From: Porphyromonas vaginalis
GTDB lineage: Bacteria; Bacteroidota; Bacteroidia; Bacteroidales; Porphyromonadaceae
Direction of reading: 5' to 3'
DNA: 64,000 nucleotides
NCBI RefSeq assembly: GCF_958301595.1
Contig: NZ_CATQJU010000001.1
Coordinates: 2,356,001 to 2,420,000, forward strand
The notes under the pieces were generated by a model. It was not told where the DNA came from. It worked only from the letters and a program-made list of their open reading frames with translations, and did no database searches. This document shows positions 35,973-44,339 of the stretch, piece by piece. Both the position numbers and the translations under genes were made by a program. Within the stretch, counting starts at the first letter, position 1; each line of letters opens with the position of its first letter.

Positions 35973-37448
35973 ATGATGATGCCAATGAGAAGTTACCTTT
36001 TGATGATGTGTTTGGTCTTTGCCCTCTTTTTCTCTCAAAAGGCATGGGGACAAGTCAGTTTCTATGATGCGAAGGTGAGCGACTACGGTCAGTTGGAGCA
36101 AGTCTTGGGCGACAAGTGGGATACTGTGGATTCTTTGATCGTGCATGGACCTATCAACGAAGCCGATTTCACAACCTTGTGGAAATGCAGTTTCGAGGGA
36201 AAACTCACGGTATTGAATCTAGAGCATGCACAGGTGGAGAATAATAAGATCCCTGTACGTGCACTTTTTAAAAGAGACAGGCAACTCGTTGATGATCCAA
36301 GAGCATATGAAGGAGTCGTCTATCTGCCAATACGTCGTCTGATCCTTCCCGAGGGTATTCAGGAAATAGGAGATTTCGCTTTTTCCCGAATGAGATTAGA
36401 ACAAGTGAATCTTCCTAAGAGCCTAAGGAAGTTGGGGCGTTCGTGCTTTTCAAATTGCCATTGGCTGAGTACAGACCCTTTAATTATCCCAGAGGGGATC
36501 ACGGACATTCCCACCCAATGCTTCATTAACTGTCAATCTTTTGGTAAGTTGATTCTTCCTTCTACGCTTAAAAGCATTGGCATATCTGCTTTCTATAACA
36601 CAAGAGTGGTAGAGGTAAACTTTCCTGAGGGTTTGGAGCAAATCAAACTCGCTGCTTTTTTGGGATGTGACCTCATAGAAGCAATACTTCCTAATACAGT
36701 CATAGAGTTGGGAGAGAGTATTTTCTCTATGTGCCCAGCATTAAAGAAGATACAGTTACCAGAGAATATTAATACGATCCCCGCTTCTCTTGCGTCTTGG
36801 TGTCCTTTGTTGGAGACTGTGAATATCCCAAAGAGCGTGACAATAATAGATGAGGCGGCCTTTTGTGGGGATGTAATGCTCAAACCAGTAAACTTGCCCA
36901 ATGGATTGAAACGCATAGAGAAGGATGCTCTTTGGTATGTTGCAGTTGATTCTATCGTATTCCCAAATTCTCTTGAGTACTTGGGGGCAGGGACTTGTGC
37001 AAATTGGAAATACGTCAAGAAAATATATTCGCTCTCTCCTATTCCACCATCTTGTGATACTAACGAAGAGGGGAAACATGAAACTTTTCACGGCTATACC
37101 CCCAACGACATACCTGTGTATGTTCCCATCGGATCGGGCGAGAAGTACCGTGAAGCTTTCGGGTGGAGTTACTTTACCAATATCATAGAGACGGATAAGC
37201 TCCCTACAGGGATAGAAACGCCCTCGGCGGACGATGCTGGAAAATACAAGATCTATGGAAAAGACGGCCGACTGGTCATTGAGGCGACGGAAAGCCTTTC
37301 CTCTCCTGTTTCGTATGCTGTTTATGCCATAGATGGGACGCTGATAGCGCAAGGAAGCTTCATCTCCTCCTCCCATTCCATTCCAATGCCGTCAAGAGGT
37401 ACCTATATAGTCCGCATCGGTAACTCCATTCATAAAACATTGCTGTAA
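35973..37448 (+). CDS. BspA-like leucine-rich repeat protein with T9SS sorting domain
   Basis: 491 residues. It has a signal peptide (about 1-29, ending SQKAWG) and then LRR_5/BspA-type repeats from about 110 to 345 (RLILPEGIQEIGDFAFSRM, VNFPEGLEQIKLAAFLGCD, VNIPKSVTIIDEAAFCGD). It ends with a T9SS type A C-terminal domain (KIYGKDGRLVIEA ... SRGTYIVRIGNSIHKTLL). Such proteins are exported by the Por system and anchored to surface LPS, where BspA repeats often mediate adhesion. Several ATGs near 35973-35985 are possible starts. Confidence 0.88.
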   Translation: MMMPMRSYLLMMCLVFALFFSQKAWGQVSFYDAKVSDYGQLEQVLGDKWDTVDSLIVHGPINEADFTTLWKCSFEGKLTVLNLEHAQVENNKIPVRALFKRDRQLVDDPRAYEGVVYLPIRRLILPEGIQEIGDFAFSRMRLEQVNLPKSLRKLGRSCFSNCHWLSTDPLIIPEGITDIPTQCFINCQSFGKLILPSTLKSIGISAFYNTRVVEVNFPEGLEQIKLAAFLGCDLIEAILPNTVIELGESIFSMCPALKKIQLPENINTIPASLASWCPLLETVNIPKSVTIIDEAAFCGDVMLKPVNLPNGLKRIEKDALWYVAVDSIVFPNSLEYLGAGTCANWKYVKKIYSLSPIPPSCDTNEEGKHETFHGYTPNDIPVYVPIGSGEKYREAFGWSYFTNIIETDKLPTGIETPSADDAGKYKIYGKDGRLVIEATESLSSPVSYAVYAIDGTLIAQGSFISSSHSIPMPSRGTYIVRIGNSIHKTLL

Positions 37449-37510
37449 AGTCCCGTAGGGCCCTTAGTATCAGAACGAAAGAAACTACGCTCTGTATTAG
37501 CCGACAAGAT

Positions 37511-39931
37511 ATGAAGATTACAAAAGTAACTTCCACCATAGCTATAATACTGTGTTGCCTTGGTCTGTCTCTACAAGCCACAACTGCACAGGAAGTAACA
37601 GGTAGAGTCGTCTCAAAGGAGCGTACTCCGCTGGAAAATGTGCATGTGTTGCTATATAGTAACCAAGACTCCACATTGCTTACGATGGCTGTAACGGATA
37701 GTTTAGGTAGGTATGCGATGAGACTCCCCGAAAAGGCATTCAGCGTTACCTATTCACTCATTGGAGCTAAGCAAGTCACTATCCCATACGATGCCACACT
37801 AGAAGCTTACCGAGAGGTGATCATGGAGGATGATGACACTGCACTCGGAGAGGTGGTCGTCTTAGCGCATCAAGTGCGTACTAAGCCAATCGTAGGTGGC
37901 ATCGAGTGCCGCATCCTTAATCAAGACTTAATCAGCAATCGTACTGCCGTAGATCTTCTTGCCTATGTGCCGATGATCTCAAAGAAGGGTTTGGACAGCT
38001 ATTCCGTGGTGGGTACGGACGATGTTGTGTTCTTTATCAATGGTCGCCGCTCCCTTATGTCAAAGTCGGCCTTAATGAGCTATCTCAAGACGCTATCAGC
38101 AAGCCAGATCAAATCGATGAAAGTACTTTATCAGCCCTCACCAGAGTATGGCGTCGGTGAACGTACAGCAGTCATCGATCTTGTCATCGAGGACAACAAT
38201 GTGGGGTTCCAAGGGAGTCTGCGTGGAGAACTGATCCGCACGAGAAAGCGGAAGGAGACGCTCAGCACGACACTCGTCTATCAGGCACCCAGATGGCAAG
38301 TGCAGCTCTACGCTGGGGCTCGTAACTTGAGAGACTATGAGCGGTCTGAGGGAGAGACTCACTACTTGCAGTCAGGCGTGATCAATACCTCGGAGCAGCT
38401 CCGAGACACTCGTCGTCGTCAATATGACCTCAACTTGACGGGAGAATACAAGATTGCGGAGGGACATACGGTGGGAGCCTCAATAGATCTCTATCGCTAT
38501 GGAGGCAAGCCGCATACTACTATAACCGACCGTTATAGCTCCGTCGGCATAGACTCGACCTTCACGGGACAGATCAACAGAGACTACGTGGATAGCTACC
38601 TAGGGAGTATCATCTACTACCAAGGCAAGCTTCCCCGTGGTATGTACTTGACGGCAGAAGTTAGCGGTCTATGGAGTGACTACCGCCAGACGATGAGCCA
38701 ACGCTATAATAGGAGTGACCTGCCAAGTCTTCCAGCCTACTTGGACTACCAGTCCAACCTCCCGATGACAACGAGTGGCTACTCCCTTAAAACGCAACTA
38801 TCGATCCCGCTCTCTGAGAGACTATACCTCTATTTAGGCAACAATAGTTCGCTGAGCCAAGCTCGCTACAATGAGACCTACGACATCCGTGTGATCCCAG
38901 GCAGCTTTCGTCCAGCAGACCGCACATTGCATTACAGCGAGATGCTGCATCTCCCGTATCTCTTGGCATACTATCAGCTCCCGTACAATATCACGCTGTA
39001 TGGTGGGCTGTATGGACAATATCATAGTACATCGGGGGCTTATGATGATGGTGCGAGGCAACACTATTCTGGGCGATGGTACCTGCTCCCCTATGCCAGT
39101 GTGTCTTGGCGACAAGGTGCATTGAGTCTCTCGTATGGCTTCTCCATGAGTAATGACTACTCCTCCTTTGCATCGTACTCGCCCTTTGTCAAGTGGACCG
39201 CAATGAATGCCTACACGCAGGGCAATCCAGAGTTGAGACCAGCTCGCTCTATGTTTCACACCTTGACGGCTCGCTACCGCAACTTTTATGCACAAGCTTA
39301 TTACGGAGAGACGCGAGACAACATCGGCAGCTTTGCTATACTGACTCCTGATCGAGTAATTGCGACTAAGAGCTACAACTACGGTGTCGGTCGGTCGCTG
39401 AGCCTCTCTATGGGATATGGAGGTAACATCACCTCGTGGTGGTATGCCAATGCTAATGTGTCGGGACGATACACTCGTAATGAGGTGACCATAGCAGGAC
39501 TCCCTCAGTATGGGTGCAACTACCGAACCTGGATGGCGGACGGCTCCTTCAACAATGCCTTCACGCTTTCAGACCGCTACGACTGGACAGCAGATATCAA
39601 CTTCAGCTACTCATCTCCTTACCACTATCTCTACACCACCCAGGATGGGATGATGCAATGCAACATTATGATGAGCAAAGGCATTGGTTCCCGTGTGATG
39701 CTGACTTTATGGGCATACAAGTCTTGGAGGCAAAGCCTCGGACACGGCATCCACTCGTGGGGCTTATCAGAGAGTCACACACCGGACTTCAATCGGTGGA
39801 CGAAGTCGTGGGGTGAGGATATGGGCATCTCGCTATCCATCGCTTACTACTTCGGCAAGTCATCGCTCAATCAGAAGATCCAAGCGAAGCGATCTGACGC
39901 CTCACGCATTATTCCCAATGATGACAAATAG
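37511..39931 (+). CDS. Outer-membrane beta-barrel (TonB-receptor-like) protein
   Basis: 806 residues. It has a signal peptide (about 1-27, ending ATTAQ) and a carboxypeptidase-regulatory-like domain (EVTGRVVSKERTPLENVHVL, to about 110). A plug-like region follows (DLLAYVPMISKKGLDSYSVV, ... DDVVFFINGRRSLMS) and then a large barrel with many aromatic-ended strands. It fits the outer-membrane beta-barrel family related to TonB-dependent receptors; the substrate is unknown. Its leader and first codons resemble those of the tetR gene. It is 62 bp after the LRR gene. Confidence 0.85.
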   Translation: MKITKVTSTIAIILCCLGLSLQATTAQEVTGRVVSKERTPLENVHVLLYSNQDSTLLTMAVTDSLGRYAMRLPEKAFSVTYSLIGAKQVTIPYDATLEAYREVIMEDDDTALGEVVVLAHQVRTKPIVGGIECRILNQDLISNRTAVDLLAYVPMISKKGLDSYSVVGTDDVVFFINGRRSLMSKSALMSYLKTLSASQIKSMKVLYQPSPEYGVGERTAVIDLVIEDNNVGFQGSLRGELIRTRKRKETLSTTLVYQAPRWQVQLYAGARNLRDYERSEGETHYLQSGVINTSEQLRDTRRRQYDLNLTGEYKIAEGHTVGASIDLYRYGGKPHTTITDRYSSVGIDSTFTGQINRDYVDSYLGSIIYYQGKLPRGMYLTAEVSGLWSDYRQTMSQRYNRSDLPSLPAYLDYQSNLPMTTSGYSLKTQLSIPLSERLYLYLGNNSSLSQARYNETYDIRVIPGSFRPADRTLHYSEMLHLPYLLAYYQLPYNITLYGGLYGQYHSTSGAYDDGARQHYSGRWYLLPYASVSWRQGALSLSYGFSMSNDYSSFASYSPFVKWTAMNAYTQGNPELRPARSMFHTLTARYRNFYAQAYYGETRDNIGSFAILTPDRVIATKSYNYGVGRSLSLSMGYGGNITSWWYANANVSGRYTRNEVTIAGLPQYGCNYRTWMADGSFNNAFTLSDRYDWTADINFSYSSPYHYLYTTQDGMMQCNIMMSKGIGSRVMLTLWAYKSWRQSLGHGIHSWGLSESHTPDFNRWTKSWGEDMGISLSIAYYFGKSSLNQKIQAKRSDASRIIPNDDK

Positions 39932-40008
39932 GGCACTATTGTGTCGAAGTAAATGGCTACCTTTGCAAGCAAACAGAATAAGTCAATTAACGAAAATCAC
40001 AGACCATA

Positions 40009-40608
40009 ATGAGACGTATTAAACTTGCACTTACAATCGTCGCTTGTCTCTTGACAGCGTGTGCACCTGTTGCGACCAATTCAAATCCTCAGAGAAAGCT
40101 TGACTCAGAGATCACACGATTGGATAGTATTGCGATAATACTAGCTGAGATTAGAGCACTAGATCAAGGTATTAGAGACAACTCCAGTCTTTTCTTCGCA
40201 AACAGTCGGGCTTTTAATCTTCATACTGATAGTCTCTGCTTCTCCAAAGCAATTTGGGTCATCGAGCATTATGGGTATATCAAAGACTTAGGGAAGTACA
40301 ACGACTCTTTCGGATACCTATTGGAAGCCCTGCCCGCAGTGTTACTACATAATCCTCAAAGGCTGATAGAGCCACAGACTTATGACCTCTTGAAGCGAGA
40401 GGTGGAAGCTGGCAGACTACCTGCCGAATTTGTAGCCACCCTGCTTGATAAGTATTATGTGATGAAAGAGAAACGTACATTATACTTTTCGGGGTTTCGA
40501 CAGTGGCTACAACAGCCCTATCCTCAAAAGAGAGATCAAGCACTATCTGACAGTCTCAGACAAGACTTAGGACTACCAGTGCTTCCAGACAGTCTATTCG
40601 TATATTAG
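40009..40608 (+). CDS. Putative lipoprotein
   Basis: 199 residues with a lipoprotein signal peptide: basic start MRRIKL, hydrophobic core, and lipobox LLTAC placing the lipidated cysteine at about residue 18. The mature part is mostly helical and has no motif I recognise. It follows the barrel gene by 77 bp and precedes a strong terminator, so it is likely the last gene of that unit and perhaps a surface partner of the barrel. Confidence 0.75.
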   Translation: MRRIKLALTIVACLLTACAPVATNSNPQRKLDSEITRLDSIAIILAEIRALDQGIRDNSSLFFANSRAFNLHTDSLCFSKAIWVIEHYGYIKDLGKYNDSFGYLLEALPAVLLHNPQRLIEPQTYDLLKREVEAGRLPAEFVATLLDKYYVMKEKRTLYFSGFRQWLQQPYPQKRDQALSDSLRQDLGLPVLPDSLFVY

Positions 40609-40676
40609 TGCTGTACGCCCATCTGTACAGGATCCTAATCTATTGCTGTCCGACAAAAGGCTGAAAAGGCATATCC

Positions 40677-40724
40677 AGGGAGCTCAACCCTAGAATTGAA
40701 GCGATTGAAGCGGTTGAGCTCCCT
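40677..40724 (+). terminator. Terminator after the lipoprotein gene
   Basis: Perfect 13-bp stem AGGGAGCTCAACC / GGTTGAGCTCCCT with a 22-nt loop, followed by ATTTTG. Confidence 0.7.
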
Positions 40725-40826
40725 ATTTTGATTGCCAAGCCCTCCCCTTGAGCAAAAGACTCTTCTTCCGCTGAAAAACTTTTACAGTAATACTTCCCGA
40801 CTACGATCGAGAGAGAACTAAAAGAA

Positions 40827-40874
40827 AAAGCGAATTATTGGCAATACACTGAGGCATTGCCGACAATTCGCTTT
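40827..40874 (-). terminator. Terminator of tRNA-Ser transcript
   Basis: Stem AAAGCGAATT...ATTGGCAAT with ATTGCC...AATTCGCTTT. On the minus strand it ends in CTTTTTCTTTT, 33 bp past the tRNA 3' end. Confidence 0.7.
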
Positions 40875-40907
40875 CGCTTGTCTCTAGAGACACTTCGGAG
40901 TCTTTGC

Positions 40908-40998
40908 TGGCGGAGAGAGAGGGATTCAAACCCCCGAAGCGGACAAGCCGCTTTCCGGATTTCGAGTCCGGCCCATTCGGTCACTCTGGCATCTCTCC
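40908..40998 (-). tRNA. tRNA-Ser (anticodon CGA)
   Basis: 91 nt with encoded CCA. The acceptor arm GGAGAGA pairs with TCTCTCC. The anticodon stem-loop CCGGA-CTCGAAA-TCCGG gives anticodon CGA, reading UCG. A long class II variable arm is present (AAGCGGCTTGTCCGCTTC). The T arm contains GTTTGAATCC. Confidence 0.95.
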
Positions 40999-41034
40999 TA
41001 AGGGGGATAGCTCTTTACCCCCTATTACAGAGTG

Positions 41035-41065
41035 CAAAGGTAGCAACTATAATCCAAATGAGCAA
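41035..41065 (-). promoter_or_regulatory. Promoter of tRNA-Ser
   Basis: On the minus strand TTG (41065-41063) and TACCTTTG (41042-41035) are 20 bp apart, 37 bp upstream of the tRNA. Confidence 0.7.
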
Positions 41066-41161
41066 CTAATCACTTTCTCAAAATATGGGGAGAGCTTCGC
41101 CACCATAGAGGCATTTTCAAAAAAAGGCTAAGATCGCCACAATCATCTGAAGAATATTTGC

Positions 41162-41169
41162 TATATTTG
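41162..41169 (+). promoter_or_regulatory. -7 box for ferritin
   Basis: TATATTTG matches the consensus, 50 bp before the ferritin ATG. No clear -33 TTG is seen. No Fur-like operator was recognised. Confidence 0.5.
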
Positions 41170-41218
41170 CAACAGCGGACGATATAGGTTCGCCTAATAA
41201 AACTTAAATCAAAGCAAT

Positions 41219-41704
41219 ATGAAGATCAACGAAAAGATGGGCGCTCTGGTCAACGCTCAAATCAATGAAGAGTTTCACGCAGCATACCTTTACCTCGCTA
41301 TGTCTTTCCAGATGGAAGAAGAGGGATACAATGGCTTCGCTCACTGGTTCCTCCAGCAGTATCACGAGGAGATCGAGCACGCTCTAGAGATAGCACACTA
41401 CCTACAGACACGCTCTGGGCAGCCACATATCACAGGTGTAGCTGAGATGCCTCAGCACTTTGGTACTCCTATCGAACTCTTTGAGGCAGCCTACAAGCAT
41501 GAGTGCCACGTTACAGAGCTGATACACAACATATACAAGGAGGCTCTAGAGACGAGCGACTACGCTACGAGCTCGTTCTTTAAGCGTTACATCGATGAGC
41601 AGGTCGAGGAGGAGAATACCGTACTCGGTATCATCGACCAGCTACGCATGGCTGGTGAGAAGGGTATCTATCTCGTCAACGCACATCTCTCTAAGAGACA
41701 ATAA
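41219..41704 (+). CDS. ftnA: Bacterial non-haem ferritin
   Basis: 161 residues forming the four-helix ferritin fold. The ferroxidase-centre ligands are in EEFHAAYLYLAM (Glu17), HEEIEHA (the Glu and His of helix B) and the third-helix acidic residues around YIDEQVEEENT. It stores iron as a 24-mer and protects against oxidative damage in an anaerobe. Monocistronic: its own -7 box lies upstream and a long hairpin terminator follows. Confidence 0.95.
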   Translation: MKINEKMGALVNAQINEEFHAAYLYLAMSFQMEEEGYNGFAHWFLQQYHEEIEHALEIAHYLQTRSGQPHITGVAEMPQHFGTPIELFEAAYKHECHVTELIHNIYKEALETSDYATSSFFKRYIDEQVEEENTVLGIIDQLRMAGEKGIYLVNAHLSKRQ

Positions 41705-41730
41705 CTAGATCCTCGATAGATCGAGGCAAT

Positions 41731-41806
41731 GCAATGAGACATAGTCTTATGGACGGGAGCGCTCACGATACAGTCCCCCGCCAGTTCTACGTCTCATTGC
41801 TTTTTT
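41731..41806 (+). terminator. Terminator after ferritin, long-looped
   Basis: GCAATGAGAC (41731-41740) pairs with GTCTCATTGC (41791-41800), followed by six T. The 50-nt loop holds a further inner stem (GACGGGAG.../CCCCCGCC), unusually large for a simple terminator. A small hairpin CCTCGATAGATCGAGG precedes it. Confidence 0.75.
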
Positions 41807-41830
41807 CTTCTCTTTAGATCGGCAAGACAG

Positions 41831-41860
41831 TTGTCAAGACAAAAGTTTTTTGTACCTTTG
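41831..41860 (+). promoter_or_regulatory. Promoter of the tRNA-Tyr/tRNA-Gly unit
   Basis: TTG at 41831-41833 and TACCTTTG at 41853-41860 with 19 bp between; the first tRNA starts 42 bp later. Confidence 0.75.
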
Positions 41861-41901
41861 CACTCACTAAGGCGTTGACAGAGTAATCTAGACGACCGAA
41901 G

Positions 41902-41984
41902 GGGCAGTTACCAGAGTGGCCAAATGGGGCTGACTGTAACTCAGCTGGCGCAAGCCTACGGTGGTTCGAATCCATCACTGCCCA
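41902..41984 (+). tRNA. tRNA-Tyr (anticodon GTA)
   Basis: 83 nt. Acceptor GGGCAGT/ACTGCCC, anticodon loop CTGTAAC in the stem CTGA...TCAG giving GTA, a long class II variable arm, and T arm GGTTCGAATCC. CCA is not encoded. Confidence 0.93.
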
Positions 41985-42056
41985 CGATAAGGTCTACGTC
42001 TTCAAGCGACTCAGCCTGCCAATCATGGCTAGACTATAGGTAGAGTCGCATAGTAT

Positions 42057-42129
42057 GCGGAAGTAGCTCAGTTGATAGAGCATCAGCCTTCCAAGCTGAG
42101 GGTCGCGGGTTTGAGCCCCGTCTTCCGCT
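42057..42129 (+). tRNA. tRNA-Gly (anticodon TCC)
   Basis: 73 nt. Acceptor GCGGAAG/CTTCCGC, D arm AGCTCAGTTGATAGAGC, anticodon loop CTTCCAA giving TCC, and T arm GGGTTTGAGCCCC. CCA is not encoded. Confidence 0.95.
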
Positions 42130-42200
42130 CTAAGGTGAATAAACGATGGGTAGAGTGGCACTTGTGTCGCTCTATCTTCGTATCTGTAGGTAGCCTACAA

Positions 42201-42241
42201 ACAACAATAGAGCGGTAACCAAGTTATCGCTCTATTGTTGT
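42201..42241. terminator. Terminator between tRNA-Gly and the C69 peptidase gene
   Basis: 14-bp perfect stem ACAACAATAGAGCG / CGCTCTATTGTTGT. It lies between convergent transcripts and may serve both. Confidence 0.6.
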
Positions 42242-42302
42242 GTTATAAGGTATTGCTTCTAGAAGAGATTTGCCGTAAGAAGCAATGGCCTTACTCTACG
42301 GG

Positions 42303-43745
42303 CTAAGCTCCGTGGAAGAGGTACTCGGCCTGTATGTCGCGGGTCATCTGCGTGAAGAGCTCCTCGATCAGAGCATCAGCCACATCGAGTGCATGCCACA
42401 AGATAGTGTCCGAAGCTTCTTGTAGCATATCCTGCGCAGCGTGCGTCATGCCCTTGTCTAGCATGTGACAGTAGCGACGCTGTATCTCCTCAATGCGCTC
42501 ATCGCACTCCATCTCGAAGGCGTGGTAGCGAGCCTTGATCAGCGGAGCATACTTATTATAGTTCGTCATACCGAGCACCTGCACCTTGCGGAAGGTCCAG
42601 TAAGCCGACTCCTGTGAAGACTCTCCCCCACCCCGTGTATAAGGCTCTGGGTAAGAGGTCACACCCTGGAAGAGCGGTACGAAGAGACCTAGATCAGCCA
42701 TACCTAGACAAACGTGGTTGATGCGTCCGACAGCTACAGGGAGCTTAGGCTGCACCTGTAGGATGTGCGTCTGCGTAGTACGGAAGATAGAGACAGGGCG
42801 GTACACCTCGTGCGGATTGCTGTGGAGGTAAGGGTCATGCTCCGTGCCGTCGTAGTGAAAGCGGAAGGCGTGGCGCATAGCCTCCATCGTGATCGGCTTC
42901 TCAGCCTTAGCATAGACGGGGAAGTTGTTGACAGCCACATCTTGCTTCATCGCAGGGGTAAACATCTGCTGGAGTCCCCAGACGCGTGGATAGTTGTACG
43001 TCGTGTCTAGCTCCACGTCACGGATGTAAGCTTTGTGAAAGTCAAAGGCTCCCTCCTTCGGATCATACAGTCCATGCTCCTGGGCAAACTCGATGAGGTC
43101 GCTGGATGCCATAAAGTGCTCCTTGTCCTTGGGATCATACTGGCGGAAGCGGCTCTGATTACCCGTGACGAAGTACTGCTCCTCAGGGATGCGACAAGCT
43201 AGCCAGCGGTGCCCCGAGGCGGTCTCTAGATACCATATCTCATCGCTATCGACGAAGCCAATGCCAAAGCCCTCGCTGACGCCATACTCCTCGATAAGCT
43301 TGCCGAGACGCTCCACGCCCTCACGAGCCGTGTGGATGTATGGGAGGACGATGTTGAAGACTGAGTTCTCAGCCACGCCATCCTCTACTAGGGGATCGAC
43401 AGCCAGTGCAGCATCGCTGCTAAAGATAGACTCCGTAGCACTCATGCCGACACCCGACTCGTTGAAGCCCGCACTTCCCCAGTGACCTTTCAAGTGGTAG
43501 GGAGGTAGAGCCGAGTAGCTCTGCGCTTCGCCAGGCAAGTCGCAAGCGAAGGGGCTATCGAATGCATCAAAGCGCATCGGATCGACCGAGCCAGGCTCCC
43601 CTGGACGATAGATCGTGAGGTTCTTAGCAAACATAGCGTCCCAGTCTTCTGAGCGCGCTACGATGCGTGATCCATCAGCACTCATCCGACTGCCGACGAT
43701 GATGGTCGTACACTCAGAGGGTAGATTAGAGTTTTTCTTGTTCAT
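42303..43745 (-). CDS. C69-family dipeptidase
   Basis: 480 residues of the PepD/C69 Ntn-hydrolase family. A short N-terminal propeptide is followed by the nucleophile Cys12 in SECTTIIVGSRMSADGSRIV, exposed after self-cleavage as in other C69 enzymes. Further conserved blocks are RSEDWDAMFAKN and SATESIFSSD. There is no export signal, so it is probably a cytoplasmic dipeptidase, which fits the peptide-fermenting metabolism of the genus. Its own promoter lies just upstream. Confidence 0.92.
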   Translation of the reverse strand: MNKKNSNLPSECTTIIVGSRMSADGSRIVARSEDWDAMFAKNLTIYRPGEPGSVDPMRFDAFDSPFACDLPGEAQSYSALPPYHLKGHWGSAGFNESGVGMSATESIFSSDAALAVDPLVEDGVAENSVFNIVLPYIHTAREGVERLGKLIEEYGVSEGFGIGFVDSDEIWYLETASGHRWLACRIPEEQYFVTGNQSRFRQYDPKDKEHFMASSDLIEFAQEHGLYDPKEGAFDFHKAYIRDVELDTTYNYPRVWGLQQMFTPAMKQDVAVNNFPVYAKAEKPITMEAMRHAFRFHYDGTEHDPYLHSNPHEVYRPVSIFRTTQTHILQVQPKLPVAVGRINHVCLGMADLGLFVPLFQGVTSYPEPYTRGGGESSQESAYWTFRKVQVLGMTNYNKYAPLIKARYHAFEMECDERIEEIQRRYCHMLDKGMTHAAQDMLQEASDTILWHALDVADALIEELFTQMTRDIQAEYLFHGA

Positions 43746-43777
43746 AGTAGTTGTGTCTTGATGTATTACTCTAGGGA

Positions 43778-43785
43778 CAAAGGTA
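43778..43785 (-). promoter_or_regulatory. -7 box for the C69 peptidase
   Basis: On the minus strand TACCTTTG lies 33 bp before the start codon; the -33 region is weak. Confidence 0.5.
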
Positions 43786-43876
43786 GCTATTTTACTTCAC
43801 CTGAGATAGTCCCCGCCATACCCACTCTCAGTGAGTTTTTTTTCTGTGGGGAGGCTCTCATATCAGAAAAAAGCAT

Positions 43877-43884
43877 TACCTTTG
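43877..43884 (+). promoter_or_regulatory. -7 box for tRNA-Met/Ile2
   Basis: TACCTTTG matches the consensus, about 110 bp before the tRNA; a precursor leader would be removed by RNase P. Confidence 0.5.
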
Positions 43885-43995
43885 CACCACGACAGAGCGA
43901 ACGGCACTTTCCTACCAGTAGGAATACAGACCACTAGCTCTGAAGTAAAGCTCCTCAGAGCCAACCAAGAGACACGCCTCAGTGGCTAGATCTCG

Positions 43996-44072
43996 GGTCC
44001 TATAGCTCAGTTGGTTAGAGCACCTGACTCATAATCAGGGAGTCCTTGGTTCAAGCCCAAGTGGGACCACCA
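43996..44072 (+). tRNA. tRNA with CAT anticodon (Met, or Ile2)
   Basis: 77 nt with encoded CCA. Acceptor GGTCCTA/TGGGACC, D arm AGCTCAGTTGGTTAGAGC, anticodon loop CTCATAA giving CAT, and T arm TTGGTTCAAGCCCAA. Elongator Met and lysidine-modified Ile2 cannot be told apart from sequence alone. Its 3' end borders the prophage and is the likely integration site. Confidence 0.92.
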
Positions 44073-44086
44073 TAGCGGAATAGGCT

Positions 44087-44129
44087 GATATATAGCGGAT
44101 TAGAAAGAATAACTAACTCGCTATATATC
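44087..44129. other. Long inverted repeat beside the tRNA (att-proximal hairpin)
   Basis: GATATATAGCG (44087-44097) pairs with CGCTATATATC (44119-44129). The pairing continues inward to 44103/44113 with one mismatch and one G-T pair. It starts 15 bp after the tRNA. It may end tRNA transcription or be a binding site for the recombination machinery. Confidence 0.55.
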
Positions 44130-44155
44130 GTCGTATGAAAAAGTCAAGCCTACCA

Positions 44156-44237
44156 TTTGCAACGAATTTGCAACAAACGCCCCTAAATGAGGCATCGAAA
44201 GGACACAAGAGGACAGAATCGTTGCAAATGTTGCAAC
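44156..44237. repeat. TTTGCAAC iterons, likely integrase arm sites
   Basis: TTTGCAAC at 44156-44163 and 44167-44174 (11-bp spacing), then inverted GTTGCAAA at 44221-44228 and GTTGCAAC at 44230-44237. They lie between the tRNA and the integrase gene, where arm-type sites of tyrosine recombinases are expected. Confidence 0.45.
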
Positions 44238-44339
44238 GCAAACTACAGCCCGCTAGGGAAAACTCACTCGCAATACCAAGCATTATGCAAGTATCAGTAG
44301 TTATGGATAAGCGCAGAGCCAAGCAAGACGGAACTTATC

